Below, one piece after another: positions 41,273-53,000 of a DNA stretch of 59,999 nt. Within the stretch, counting starts at the first letter, position 1, and every line of letters begins with the position of its first letter. Source of the DNA: Plasmodium malariae (taxonomy: Eukaryota > Apicomplexa > Aconoidasida > Haemosporida > Plasmodiidae); assembly GCF_900090045.1 (NCBI RefSeq), contig NW_021638290.1, positions 1 to 59,999 on the forward strand. The letters are read 5' to 3'. The translations under genes were made by a program, and so were the position numbers. A model generated the notes under the pieces. It searched no databases. It was not told the origin of the DNA and was given only the letters and a program-made list of their open reading frames with translations.

Positions 41273-43929
41273 GTTGGAATTAGTTCATATTACAATATCT
41301 TTCATTAGTAAACAAGTTCAGTTGATACTCGAAAGATACTAATAACATGATACTGATATTTGTACTATTATTTCATTATGTATCTTATTTTAAAAAGAGC
41401 TTTAATTTCCATAAATAAAATAAAAATATTATGTATTGAAAAAGGAAAAAAATATTTAAATATTTTTTGCCTAAATTTTAGCAATAATGATTTATTTACA
41501 ACAAATACAAGACTAATTACAATAATTATAGACAAAAATTATACTATTGATAAGTGATCAGATTATATGTATATTTAAGTTATCTAACCGAATAATTAAA
41601 ATTTTTAGTTATTAATACTTTTCAAAAAAAACATAAAACAAAACGGCTTTTTTGGCCCTTAAAGTTTTTATTTTTACATTAAAAAAAAAAATATATATAT
41701 ATATATATGTCCTGAATAGGTACGTTAAGACAAATGGGTATATAACTATTAATTATTTTTCTATATATCCTAATAATAAACACATTAGTGCGTAAATATC
41801 ATATTAAATATTATTTTATAGTTAACATTTATAAATTATCGTACTGCATATAATAGCCATAATATGAGAAAAAAAAGAATAAAACTACAAAACATTATTT
41901 ATTACGCAAATTATAATCTGTTATTTGATATATATTCACCATATATAAATATTTAATATAATGTTATTTTTATTTTGTTTTTTTAAATTTCATTAAAGTC
42001 CAAAATCTTTATATTTACAAAGGAATAACTCCCAATTGTTTTATTTTTTGTATTTTATATTTAAAATAAAAATATTATAATTTTCGGAAAATAAAAAAAA
42101 ATAAATATTAACTATTTTTACGAAAAATGAACTTTTAAAATTTAAAAATTCCCTTTTTTTTTATTTTCCCTTTTTTTCTTTTTTTTTAAAGGTAAAATTT
42201 ATAATTTCAATGGAAATATTAAATAAAAAAGAAAATACTGAAAATATTTAATTAAATATAGAAAAAAATATATTTCTAATAATTGTAAAATTTGAAAAAA
42301 AAAATTTAAATAAAAATTAATTTCAATTAAAATATTTTACAAGATAAATATTCTTAAATAATAAAAAAAAAACGTAAAATATTACATATAATGTAATTTA
42401 GAATGACCATGGATACATTATTTTATCCTTGAAAATTTTAAGGAACGATAAAATTGTATTTGTTTTTTTATAAATATATAAATAAATTCTAGAAAAAAGA
42501 ACTTATAACGTTAAATTATAATATTTTTTTGTCTATAATAAATAAAATAAATTTGATTTTTTATGAATTATATGTGTGAAACCATGGATATTTATAATTC
42601 AAATATTTTTATACTGTCATTTAACTATAATGATTATAGAATTATTAAAATAAGAAATATATATATAATTTTAATTATATAATAATAAATTAATACTAAT
42701 TTGTATAAAAAAAATTACTCTTATAAGAAAAAATTAATTGAACGGAAAGAATTAAGGAAATAATCAAATTTAATATTTTATATAATATTATCCATATTCG
42801 TTAATAAAAAAAAAAGAAAATTACTATTTTATATCATTATTTTTTATGTGCATATATACATAAGTTATATGCAAATTTAGAAATATTTGACTTTTATATT
42901 ATTAAATATTTCTATTATTTGGTTGTCATCTTGTTACATACTACATATTCGTAATTATATAAAAATAATTTAATTCTCATATTAATAACTAGAATTATAT
43001 TTTATGAAGAATTTATTATGATACAAACTGTATATGTGCACCATTTTCTATATAGTATGTATTTTCTAATTTAATATGTTACAGATTTTATTATCCTTCT
43101 TTAGGAGTATATATTTTTTCCTAAATTTTTTTTTGAATATTATATCTAATAAAAATATGCATGTTATTTAAAATTAATTAATTGTGCTTATTCGTACAAA
43201 TAACAGTGTCACATATGAATAATTTTTTATATTTACATGAAATATTTAGTTTTTTCCAAGTGTATACGTTATAAGTGAATAATAATATTAGGTACATAGA
43301 TATATCAAATAGGAATATTTAATTGACTTCCAAAGATAATATAATGCATAAATGAGAAATATATATGTTTAAACCCGAATAATTTTTAGGAATACACAAT
43401 AATTTTAGTTTAGTATATAAAACTTTTCTCGTATATCTAAGTGATTTTATAAAAATTACATATATTAATATTTAGTCAAGTAACATCACTAAGGATACAC
43501 CAAATTTTTGTAGAATTTAAAAAAAAATAATGTTTCGTGGAAATATATGTTGATTAAAATATGGAATATATACTCCTTTTATTGGTAATTAAAATTTTTA
43601 TGTATTTATGAAAGAATAGTTAAGTATTACACCACTTGTTCTTATGAATATTACAGCCTAATAAGATGTAGTTACAAAAGAATGGAACAAGAAAAATATC
43701 ATTAAAACTTTTGCAAGAATTATTTCAACATAATTCCAAAAATATATTATATTACAAAATTCGTCTTCCTAAAAAATCTGATCTTTATTTTATTTGTTTA
43801 TATATAAGGAACTGCATCTAATACACATTTTTTATGTTATTTATAATTTTTCTTATAAAAAATTCAGCATAGAAAATATTTTTTTAGCAATATATTTGTC
43901 TATCCTCACGGAATTTAATACAACTTCTT
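41273..43929. other. AT-rich intergenic DNA
   Basis: A-run plus (AT)9 at 41,681-41,708. A short open frame at 41,360-41,557 (+) has no family signal. Nothing else seen. Confidence 0.5.
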
Positions 43930-44517
43930 CAAAATGTTTGTATATTAATCTAGGTTGTTCTTCGTTCATTTTATTTTACTTTTTTCTAAAAATTCGTTTA
44001 ATTAAATAAGTCTCTAATTTTTTTAAACTAATTGTTCTTTCTATGTTTTTGACTGATTCTTATAATTCTTACTTTTTATTTTTTTGCACTTTACATAACT
44101 TCCTTCATTTTCTAATCGCAGTTCATCTTCTCATTGTTGAGTCATAATTTTCCGATACCTCTTTTTATTTCCCTCTACATATTGCAATTGATATTCTCTT
44201 TCGATCTTTACTAAATTTAAGCTAGTTTTGATATCTTATAAAATGCTTATATTCGTCCTTCATTGTAATTTTACTATTAGCACTCTAGAAAAAAGGCATA
44301 AGTATTATTTATTATGTATGTAAATCTTCAATTTCTTAATAAGTAAATATTGTTTTGAAAAATAAAACAAATAATCAGGGAAACAGAAAATAACAATAAT
44401 ACAAAATAAAGACGCATTTTAATTATACAAAATTATTATAACATCATATCCATATAAAAAGTATAAATGCAAAATTTTTTGTTATAAATAGACTCTTAAT
44501 TTTACTTTTTGTTTCTA
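43930..44517 (-). pseudogene. Relic of a leader-bearing exported-protein gene
   Basis: The region 44,440-44,517 reads ETKSKIKSLFITKNFAFILF then IWI on the minus strand, a fam-l/m-like exon 1 whose start codon is ATA and whose C-terminal end holds a stop. About 150 bp downstream a CTTTTTTCTAG-like acceptor opens at 44,284. It starts a lysine- and glutamate-rich, stop-interrupted reading (SANSKITMKDEYKHFIRYQN, and in another frame NLVKIEREYQLQYVEGNKKR) down to roughly 43,930. No membrane segments could be assigned. The exon 2 family is not recognised. Confidence 0.45.
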
Positions 44518-45622
44518 TTACTTTTTAGAAATTATAATTTTAGTAATCAAGAAAGTTCTCATTGAACGGTTCATAACGATAATCTTTATAAAAGCGCTAT
44601 TTATATTGTTATATATTTTACTCATTTTTTTTAATTTTATCGTAAGAATTTATTATGCTATATACCTATTTTTACGCATATATGAATGCATAATAAGCCA
44701 CAGAAAAGGAAACTATAAAAATATTAAAGAAATATTACTTTTGTAAGTTCTTTAGGTAATAAGAACTTAAAATATTTTTAACAGAATTAATCCGTGTAAA
44801 TTTTATACTCAGTGTATACATAAATTCAAAATTTTGTTAATAATTTTTTTTTACATAAATATAATTTCACTAATAAATTAACTGCTTTCAATTGTATTTA
44901 ATGGATATAAAATTTAAATATAATAATTTTTTTTAGATGAAAAAAATATTTCTCAAACTTGCACTGTATATCCTTTAACATTCTTTTTTTTTTGTGTATA
45001 TACGACAATGTTTTTTACTATACTTCTACATATTCTTATGATTATAACATATTGTTATAGTTCCATGAAAACAAATATTGTTAATTGGACAAAAAAAAAT
45101 TATATTCAAGTCATTTTATAGTGCTATAAACAACGTACATTTATTCATAATTTTACAATAATAATACATTTTCATTATAGCATGAACAAATAGTTATTTA
45201 AAACTAGAAAAAGTTATAAAGCAAATAGTAGAAATTTTTAGTTTAAATATAAATTATGACAGTTATATAAAATTCTTTGAACTGTTCTATCATATATTCA
45301 CTTTAAAACAAAAAAAAAAATACTTTCACAGAAATCAATTTTAATACATAAATACATATATTACTCCAAATATAATTAATTAAGCAGATAAAGTATATTA
45401 AAATGCAAATAAGAATCAATAGAAAACATATGAATTCATAAAAAAACTCATAATACATTTTCTTACAATTATGTTTCAAGAAGACAAGGTGATAATACAA
45501 CATTTATAAAGATATAGCAATTATAGTTATGTTTATTAAGAACATATCACTGAAGATATTACGGATCTTACTGCATATTAATAAATTCCTTACAAGAAAA
45601 TATGTGTTTCCTATTATTAATT
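44518..45622. other. AT-rich intergenic DNA with the 3' flank of a fam-l/m-type fragment
   Basis: At 45,525-45,590 the sequence matches the motif found after other fam-l/m-type genes (atgtttattaagaacatatc and attaataaattccttac). The open frame at 45,303-45,503 (-) looks like chance. Confidence 0.5.
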
Positions 45623-45770
45623 TTACTCAGCCATCAACTTAATTTTCTTGTATTTTTCATTATTCCTTAAGATTTTTGGAGTCACTATTATAAGCGTAAA
45701 AGCTAATATAATTATAAGTGTTGAAAAAAATACTAGATAAAATAAAATTAAAAAATTCTTTAATTAGAGA
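45623..45770 (-). pseudogene. Orphan 3' end of a fam-l/fam-m-type gene
   Basis: A short minus-strand frame reads FLILFYLVFFSTLIIILAFT and LIIVTPKILRNNEKYKKIKL then MAE and a stop at 45,625-45,623. This is the last membrane segment plus the lysine-rich tail of the family (compare KKYKKIKFRKR). Its 3' flank is the typical one. Nothing of the body, membrane segment 1, intron or exon 1 is found upstream, so it is a truncated remnant rather than a frameshifted gene. Confidence 0.6.
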
Positions 45771-48678
45771 TAAAAATCTTTCATTTATATAAATGAAAGT
45801 GTATCTTGCAGAAAATATACACATAAAAGTATTCTGAATATGATTATGAACTTATATTTTGTATTGAAATAATGATTCTAATAAAATACTTGTTTTTTCT
45901 AGTGTTTTATATTATAGCTAAATAAAATCAATTATTATGAAAGTAAAAATATTTGGAGCTATAAAATATATTTTTCATTATATATATATAATATATATAT
46001 TATTATGTATCTAAAGAGCTATATGTTATTTTGTAATTTTTAAGTATATAATAAAATTTACAGTTAAAAAAAAATACGTATACGTTTTCATATTTTTTAA
46101 TGTACTATAATAGCGAGTATTACAATTTTTTATAATGATTTTATAAAATTATACCATTCATTCATATACTATTAACGAAATTCGTTAATATTTATAGTGA
46201 TGATTAAATATTTATATATTTCATACTTTATGTTTCTTTAAAAAGTATAAATAAACATATATTTATAAAGGAAAAAATAATTCCAAAAAAAAAAATAATA
46301 AAAGGAAGTAAAAATAAATTTACCATAAATAACTGTTGTATTTAATTCAAGAATTTCAAAAATAACTGTAGTCATATATTATTCCAAGCAAGCATAGTCA
46401 CATGAAATAAAAATTTAATATATATAAAATAATGGTAAACACAGACTATGAAATATTGAAGATGAACCAAATTTTTTGATAAAGAAATTTTTGAAATAAT
46501 TAACATTTTACTATTTTATATAAATAGATACTAAAAAATTATTTTTAAAAGAAAATAAAAACAACTGTATCATTTATATAATGTATAATTTTCATATAAC
46601 GAGAAAATTATTTCATATACTCTTATTTCTACTCCTTGTATATTATAAGAAAACAGATAGTAATTATAATTTATTATAAGTAAAACATTATTTCCCTTTA
46701 AAAAAAATAAAATTAAACTATTATAGTTTAAATAGTTTTTTTGATATACTAAATTATGATGCAAAAATTGAAAAGTATATTTTTTATTCCAATACTTTGT
46801 AAGTGCTTATTTTAACATTAATAATGACACTCTCTCAGTATTCTTCAATTATTTTTATTATTTCACTAAAAAATATTTTTATGAATTAAATTTTTTTTAT
46901 ATATAAATAAGTTATCACATAATAACCTGTAAAATAAAAAGCATGCAACTTGTGTTAAGTAACAAATTATAATAACGTACACGTTCCATTTAATGTAATG
47001 AAGTAATTGAGTTAATTTTTTACTTTCTCAATCATACATTCGAAGGTTTATTTAACTTAAACTTTTTTATTTTCCTTTTATTTAATAGAAATATTTATTT
47101 ATTTATTTCCTCAATAATAAAAATATTACGGTACAAATAATGTTTTTATGTCAATTTATTTTATCGTAATTATTTACGAAATACATTTAGAATATTATAT
47201 AATTAACAGTTACGTATATGTAATAATAAAATAAGTGTAAGTACATTCTAATTTTTGGTAACTGTATAATTAATGCAAATATAACTATCCCTCACATACG
47301 ATTGCTAGTAAGACTAAAATAACATCAATAAATCTATCTATTTCTTATAAGAAACCTGAGTTTCAAAGTTGCATTTATGAATTACATGTAAAAAAGTAAT
47401 TCTATATTTTCCTTATATTTTATTTAAAAAAAAATATGAGTTCTAAATATCAGAGATTTAGTTATGCTAAATGTAATTCATATATTTTTTTATATATCCT
47501 CAAAATATTATTAAAATATTACTTGATTTATTTATGGACAACTATAAAAAGAAGCATAAATATATACATATATCTACACGCGAAGAAAGGATGATATATA
47601 ATGCATACTTATTTTAATTTCTCCTATTGTTAATTTATATATTTACAGACATATATAACTTTTTGACAGAACTACAATATAGGAGAGCAAAAATAAAGTA
47701 TTTGTATATATGATCTATCAATATATTATTGGATTTATTTCTTTAATTTAATATTTGAATGGCATAAAAAATTAGGGCCATATATACTATATTTATTTAT
47801 AAATTTTCAATACAATTCATATTTAATTAATTTTTGAAAAATTGAATTAACACACAATTAGCAACCATAATAAAATTATTAATAATTTTAACTTTATATT
47901 AAATTCTACATATTTAAAAATGCAAAGTGTGTAAACTATTACGTCTATAACTCAAATAGAAAAGAAACCTTTCCTTATTATATATTAATAACTTCTCATT
48001 TATTACTTTTATATAATAAAATTGAATGTATATTTGAATGATTTTTACAATAAATATTCTTAATAACTCTTACCTCATATAACTTATTTTATACAATAAA
48101 TATTTTAGCTGTTTCTTAAATAAATAAAATATACATATATATTAGTGCAACAAATTCTCTTCATTTCCTTTCATTAAAAAAAAAACAAGATACATTTATT
48201 GTTATTTTAAAAGGAATTTTATATTTTTCAATTACATTAACAAATAGTAATTTTCATCAAAGAAAAGATAAAAAATAGCACACAGAATTTTTATTATTTC
48301 ATATATAAAGAAAAAAAATACTCTAATAAAAGTGTATTAATTATACTGTTAAGTTTTCATTTAAAAACACATACATATATTCATCGTAGAAATCTATTTT
48401 AAATCAAAAATAGATGATATATACAGTAGTATATAATTAAGCTAATACAATAATTTAAAAGACAAATTCAAACAAATTAAAACATTCAAATCCATAAAAA
48501 AACTAAGAACATATATTTTTATTCTTTGGAGTTATAAAATGCATTAATATGTAATTGCTTGCATAAATATTCAGCAATTAACTATATGTTTATTATACAT
48601 ATAACTAATGACATTGTAGATATTACACCATATTAAAATATACGTTACATTAAAAAAATATATTCCTTATTATTCATT
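45771..48678. other. AT-rich intergenic DNA, largely duplicate of 34.3-36.45 kb
   Basis: No gene. Open frame 46,570-46,764 (-) is unsupported. From about 46.5 kb the sequence is the counterpart of 34.3-36.45 kb. Confidence 0.5.
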
Positions 48679-49616
48679 TCACTTTTTATTGAACTTAATT
48701 TTATCATATTTTTTAGCTTTTTTATGGTAATAAAAAACGTACGATAAAAGTGTAATACCTAATATTAAAAAAGGTATAACATATAATATAACATAAAATA
48801 ATAGTCTTAATACACTTTGAGACGTATCTGAAGTATTCAATAACCAACCAAAAGATTCCTTCAAAGTTGACTCCCAGGTACTTAAAGTCGAATTCAATCC
48901 TGATAATTCCCAAAATCCCTTTCCTCCAGATACAGAACCCATAGATATATCTACTAGGAGTAGAGTTGATAACAACAAAAACAATAATAAAGGTGATCCT
49001 AATCGTAATGAGAATTTTTTACGCATTATTTTTTTGTAAGTCTTATCACTAATATTTTTGTTGCTTTTAAGAAAATCTACAAAATCCAGCTCTTTGAATA
49101 TTTTTTTTTCAAGATGACTGTATTTTTTTGTCACAAATTTAGAACATTTATTGTTCATATCTTGTATGTGTCCATGATAATTATTTAATGAACCTCTATA
49201 TAATTCTTTCTTTTTTCCTGTGCACTGCATTTCAGTATTAGATATATCCTTTTTTTTGTCCATTCCATTATTTGATATATCATCTCTTAACATTACAACT
49301 TTTGAATCCTTATCCTTTATATATTTTGCTAGTAATCGATATATTCTGTCGTCTAATTTTATAGCAAGCGTGTACTTTTTGCCTAGGTATTTGTTAAACG
49401 TAATCTAAAAATCCAAAATAAATAATAGTTATTTAATGAATAAATAATATAATGATGAAAACAGTATTCATAAAAATATAAAATGAAAAATATAAATAAC
49501 AAAAATATTCTTAAATAATTTTATCATACCGCATGATCACTTAAATGAGGTATCCACGTTAAAAAGATAAGTACAACAATTTTAATAAATGAGAAAATCA
49601 TAATGCTTTTTTTCAT
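48679..49616 (-). CDS. fam-l/fam-m-type exported membrane protein, intact (paralogue B)
   Basis: join of exon 1 (49616-49530, 29 codons) and exon 2 (49404-48679, 242 codons), 270 residues. The leader is MKKSIMIFSFIKIVVLIFLT then WIPHLSDHA; donor GTATGA; intron 125 nt ending TTTTTAG, phase 0. Exon 2: ITFNKYLGKKYTLAIKLDD, RIYRLLAKYIKDKDSKVV (RxLxK), then a divergent polar region, TKKYSHLEKKIFKELDFVD, SNKNISDKTYKKIMRKKF, membrane segment 1 near residues 165-185, a GGKGFWELSGL loop, membrane segment 2 near 232-254 and tail KKAKKYDKIKFNKK. The first in-frame ATG of exon 2 is at 49,293, but the spliced start gives the full leader and matches all paralogues. Function unknown; export inferred from the family. 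Confidence 0.88.
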
Positions 49617-49989
49617 GTTCTGTTCTTTAAATATTTTAAAATATTTATTTAAAAATACATAAAAAGTTATACTATAACCTCTTAAAGGCAAAGGATATTA
49701 TAGTAGTTATTTAATTCTATTTTTTTTTTTTTTTTTGTATCTACTTAATAAAATTTATATAAATGTAATGTATTTTATAACATCGATATACAAAAATAAT
49801 ATTAAAAAGGTATTATAAAATTTTTAACATTATAATGTTTATTAAAAAAAATAACTTTCATCTAAATAAAATAATTTTAATTTATATAAAAATATTCAAA
49901 ATATATATTTTAATTATTTAGCAGAGTAGCTTAACTAAATAATTTTTATTATTAATTTCATTCAGAATATATTAGGAAAAAAATAGTAT

Positions 49990-50014
49990 TTCCGTATTAT
50001 AAGGAAATACGGAA
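49990..50014. repeat. Perfect inverted repeat, 9 bp arms
   Basis: ttccgtatt, a 7 bp spacer, then aatacggaa, about 375 bp upstream of the ATG at 49,616. It can form a hairpin and stands out because it contains CG steps in very AT-rich DNA. No copy was noticed upstream of paralogue A. Confidence 0.6.
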
Positions 50015-50017
50015 TTT

Positions 50018-50053
50018 ATATACCATATAGATCGTATAGTATACATATAAAAT
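50018..50053 (-). promoter_or_regulatory. Conserved upstream block of fam-l/m-type gene (copy 7)
   Basis: ataccatatagatcgtatag, a diverged version of the upstream block, about 405 bp from the ATG at 49,616 and immediately beside the inverted repeat at 49,990-50,014. Confidence 0.3.
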
Positions 50054-53000
50054 ACATTATTTCATAATCCAAAGCAATAAGTAATGTTATGAATATCTTG
50101 TCATTAAAAATTATATTTTTATTAACATGATATTTTGAAAGAAATTATTTGTAAAAAAATATTAATTATAACAACACAAAACAGTAATAATAAATGAGGA
50201 TAACTATATTTTACATAATATTTTGTAATATGTTAATATATCAGCATAATATATTTATGCATAAAGGAAGTACGATCTTTTATATTATAGTCCTTGCTTA
50301 TAGAATCGAGTATATATGGAAATACCTAATTTCTGAAAAAATATATAAAGTTAAATAAGTTCTAATTTTTCTGTTTTTTCGAAAAATTTTGAAAGTTATA
50401 GATTTAATTAAAATAAATATATATCATTATTTCTAAGTGAAAACTATTTGCATCTAACTACTTAATTATTTTTAATTAATTCTAAACATTTAGAAGGAAT
50501 ATTAATATAATCAAAAAAAAAAAAAAAAAAAAAAAGGAGATTAAAGATATAATAAGCATTGATATAGTACAAATAATTTCATTAACTTGGAAACATATAT
50601 AAAATAAATTTACAAATAATATACAGAATAAAAATGATTTGTAACAAATCATTAAGAATAACAATATAATTTACTAAAAAGTATAGTTTAATAATTTTTC
50701 TATGTATGATTTTCAAATAAATTTATTATTTTGTTTTTATTCATTTTAAAGTACGCAATGCTTGTAATGTATTTTAACAGAAAATCATAATAAATCTATA
50801 TAAATATATAAAAAAATAACATTTTATTAAAAATACTTTTAACGGAAGAAACATGTTTTATCCAAATAATTTATTTATATAACATATAAGGTGAGGATTA
50901 TATTTATAAAAATATCATAATCGTAAAAATTTATTGTAATAATATAATATATAATTTCAAATTATTCTTATTAAAAAGACTTAACCTGCAAGTTAATAAT
51001 TTGAAAACTGAAATAGAGAAAAAATTTCCTAAATTTAAAACGCCATTTTAAAATTATAAAAATTAAAGTTATCATATATTTATTCCTTTAATGTATATAT
51101 TATTATCGTGACAACACTTATTAATTCTTTTATTTAGTCTCTTTTATGTTTTTCTCAAATTTTATTGTCCCATTTTTTTAATTTCATTTATTGTTTCTTT
51201 ATATAATATAACTTTACCGATTTTAAAAATATATAATAATCCACGTATATATATTATAAAATAATTTTCGAAAAATAAGGATACTACATAATTATATCCT
51301 TCCAAGCAATTATTTAAAAATAGTATTTTTCTGTTCTAGAAATATTGGTGATTTTTAAACTTTTTTCTGGGTCTTCTTGGAAAATATATCTTTATTTTTC
51401 ACATTTATTTATACCTCTCTTAAGTTAGAAAATAATGAACTAATAGTTTAATTTCCTTGTAAATTATTTATTTTTCTCTTTATTAAGTATATATATCATG
51501 GATAAATTGTTCTGTTATATATATATTACTCAATAAAGTTAGCGTAATTTTCGTATTATGTATTTTTTATATTTAATAAATAATATAAAATTCATACAAA
51601 TAAATTAAGTTAAATATATAATAATATAAAATTTAAATATATTATTTACCTTCCTGTGCAAGATATATAATACAATATCTACAAAAAATATGATATCTTT
51701 TTTGAATGTTCAATAATTATAGAATTTAATCCACGGTTTAAAAGGTTTCATAATAATTCACATAGAGTAGCTTAAGTTTTTTCTTTTATACAAAATAAAA
51801 ATATTTGAAATGTTTACTATTTTATAATTTTACATAATAATTATATGTTCTAGTAGGTCTAAAAAAATTTCATACTAAAAATAATAAATACACTCTTAGC
51901 TTACAACCTAAAAATATGAACGTTTATATATTAATCATATAAATGGATGTGTTATACAGAAAATATCTAATATTTTTATTTATGTGCAAAAATTTAAAAA
52001 TTAATGAAGAATTCATAAAAATTATATTATTAAGTGCATAACTGTACCATTCTTAAAATTTGTGATTACATTAAGTGAATTTATTCAATTATAATGAATC
52101 TCGATTATTATAAAATATTCACTAGAACAGTTATACACGCAAGCACAATCTTCTTCTACTACTACTTTTTAAGAATTTATCTTATAATTTCTAATGGTTA
52201 TATTAACATTTAATTCATTACTTTTCATATATTTTCTCTTTTATAGCTTTATAAGTTATTCTAGCTAAAAGAGAGAATACCATTCCACCACCCCTGTAAT
52301 CTATGAGGACAGGAAATTTTTGGAGTAATAGTGTTTTAATTATATATATATACATATAATTTATATTAATACTAGTTTATTTGGATTCTGTTAATGTCTT
52401 CAATAAGAAAAAATAAAAATATTTGGAAATTTCTAGGAAAACCATTGGATAATATAACGATAAATGATTCTTAAAATGCAAATATATATTCAGCCGATAG
52501 CATATATTACATGACATATTATAATGTAAAAAATAACTTTTATATATTAAATAATAATAGTTTTTCTTTATATAATTTAATGTCCTAAAAATTTTTTTTT
52601 GAAATTTATTTAAAATAAATATAAAAAGGTTTCAAGATAATTTTTTTAATGATATTATTACAAAATTATAGATATATAAATTATTTTAAGTCTAATAGAA
52701 CTATAAAAAATTTTTATGTAAAGGTGTACATAAACTACTTTAACAAAGTAAACAAAAATATTAAATTATAGCATAAATATTTTATGTAAATTTACATATT
52801 ATGTAGAAGAAATAGATATAATATATAAATTTTTTATTATTAATATTATTACCAAAATATTTATTTAGAACATCGATTATTTATAATGAGAAATGAATTC
52901 CTTTTATACGTATATAAGTGCAATTAAATAAATAATTTTGCATAACCTTATCATTATATTTCTAAAAAGTGGTTATAATAAAGATGTTCCGCACATTAAT

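Larger units (their letters stand above)
46500..50400. repeat. Duplicated module, copy B (fam-l/m-type gene plus flanks)
   Basis: Counterpart of 34.3-38.2 kb in the same orientation, offset by about 12.2 kb. Similarity is highest around the gene's 3' half and the first 250 bp beyond its stop, and lower toward both ends. Ends are approximate. Confidence 0.7.

Noticed and set aside
1372..41708. TA runs (1,372-1,393; 41,691-41,708) and long A runs (38,288-38,309; 50,513-50,535) as possible centromere or origin elements
   Set aside because: They are short simple runs common in this genome type. There is no long, ordered, extremely AT-rich core of the kind reported for Plasmodium centromeres.
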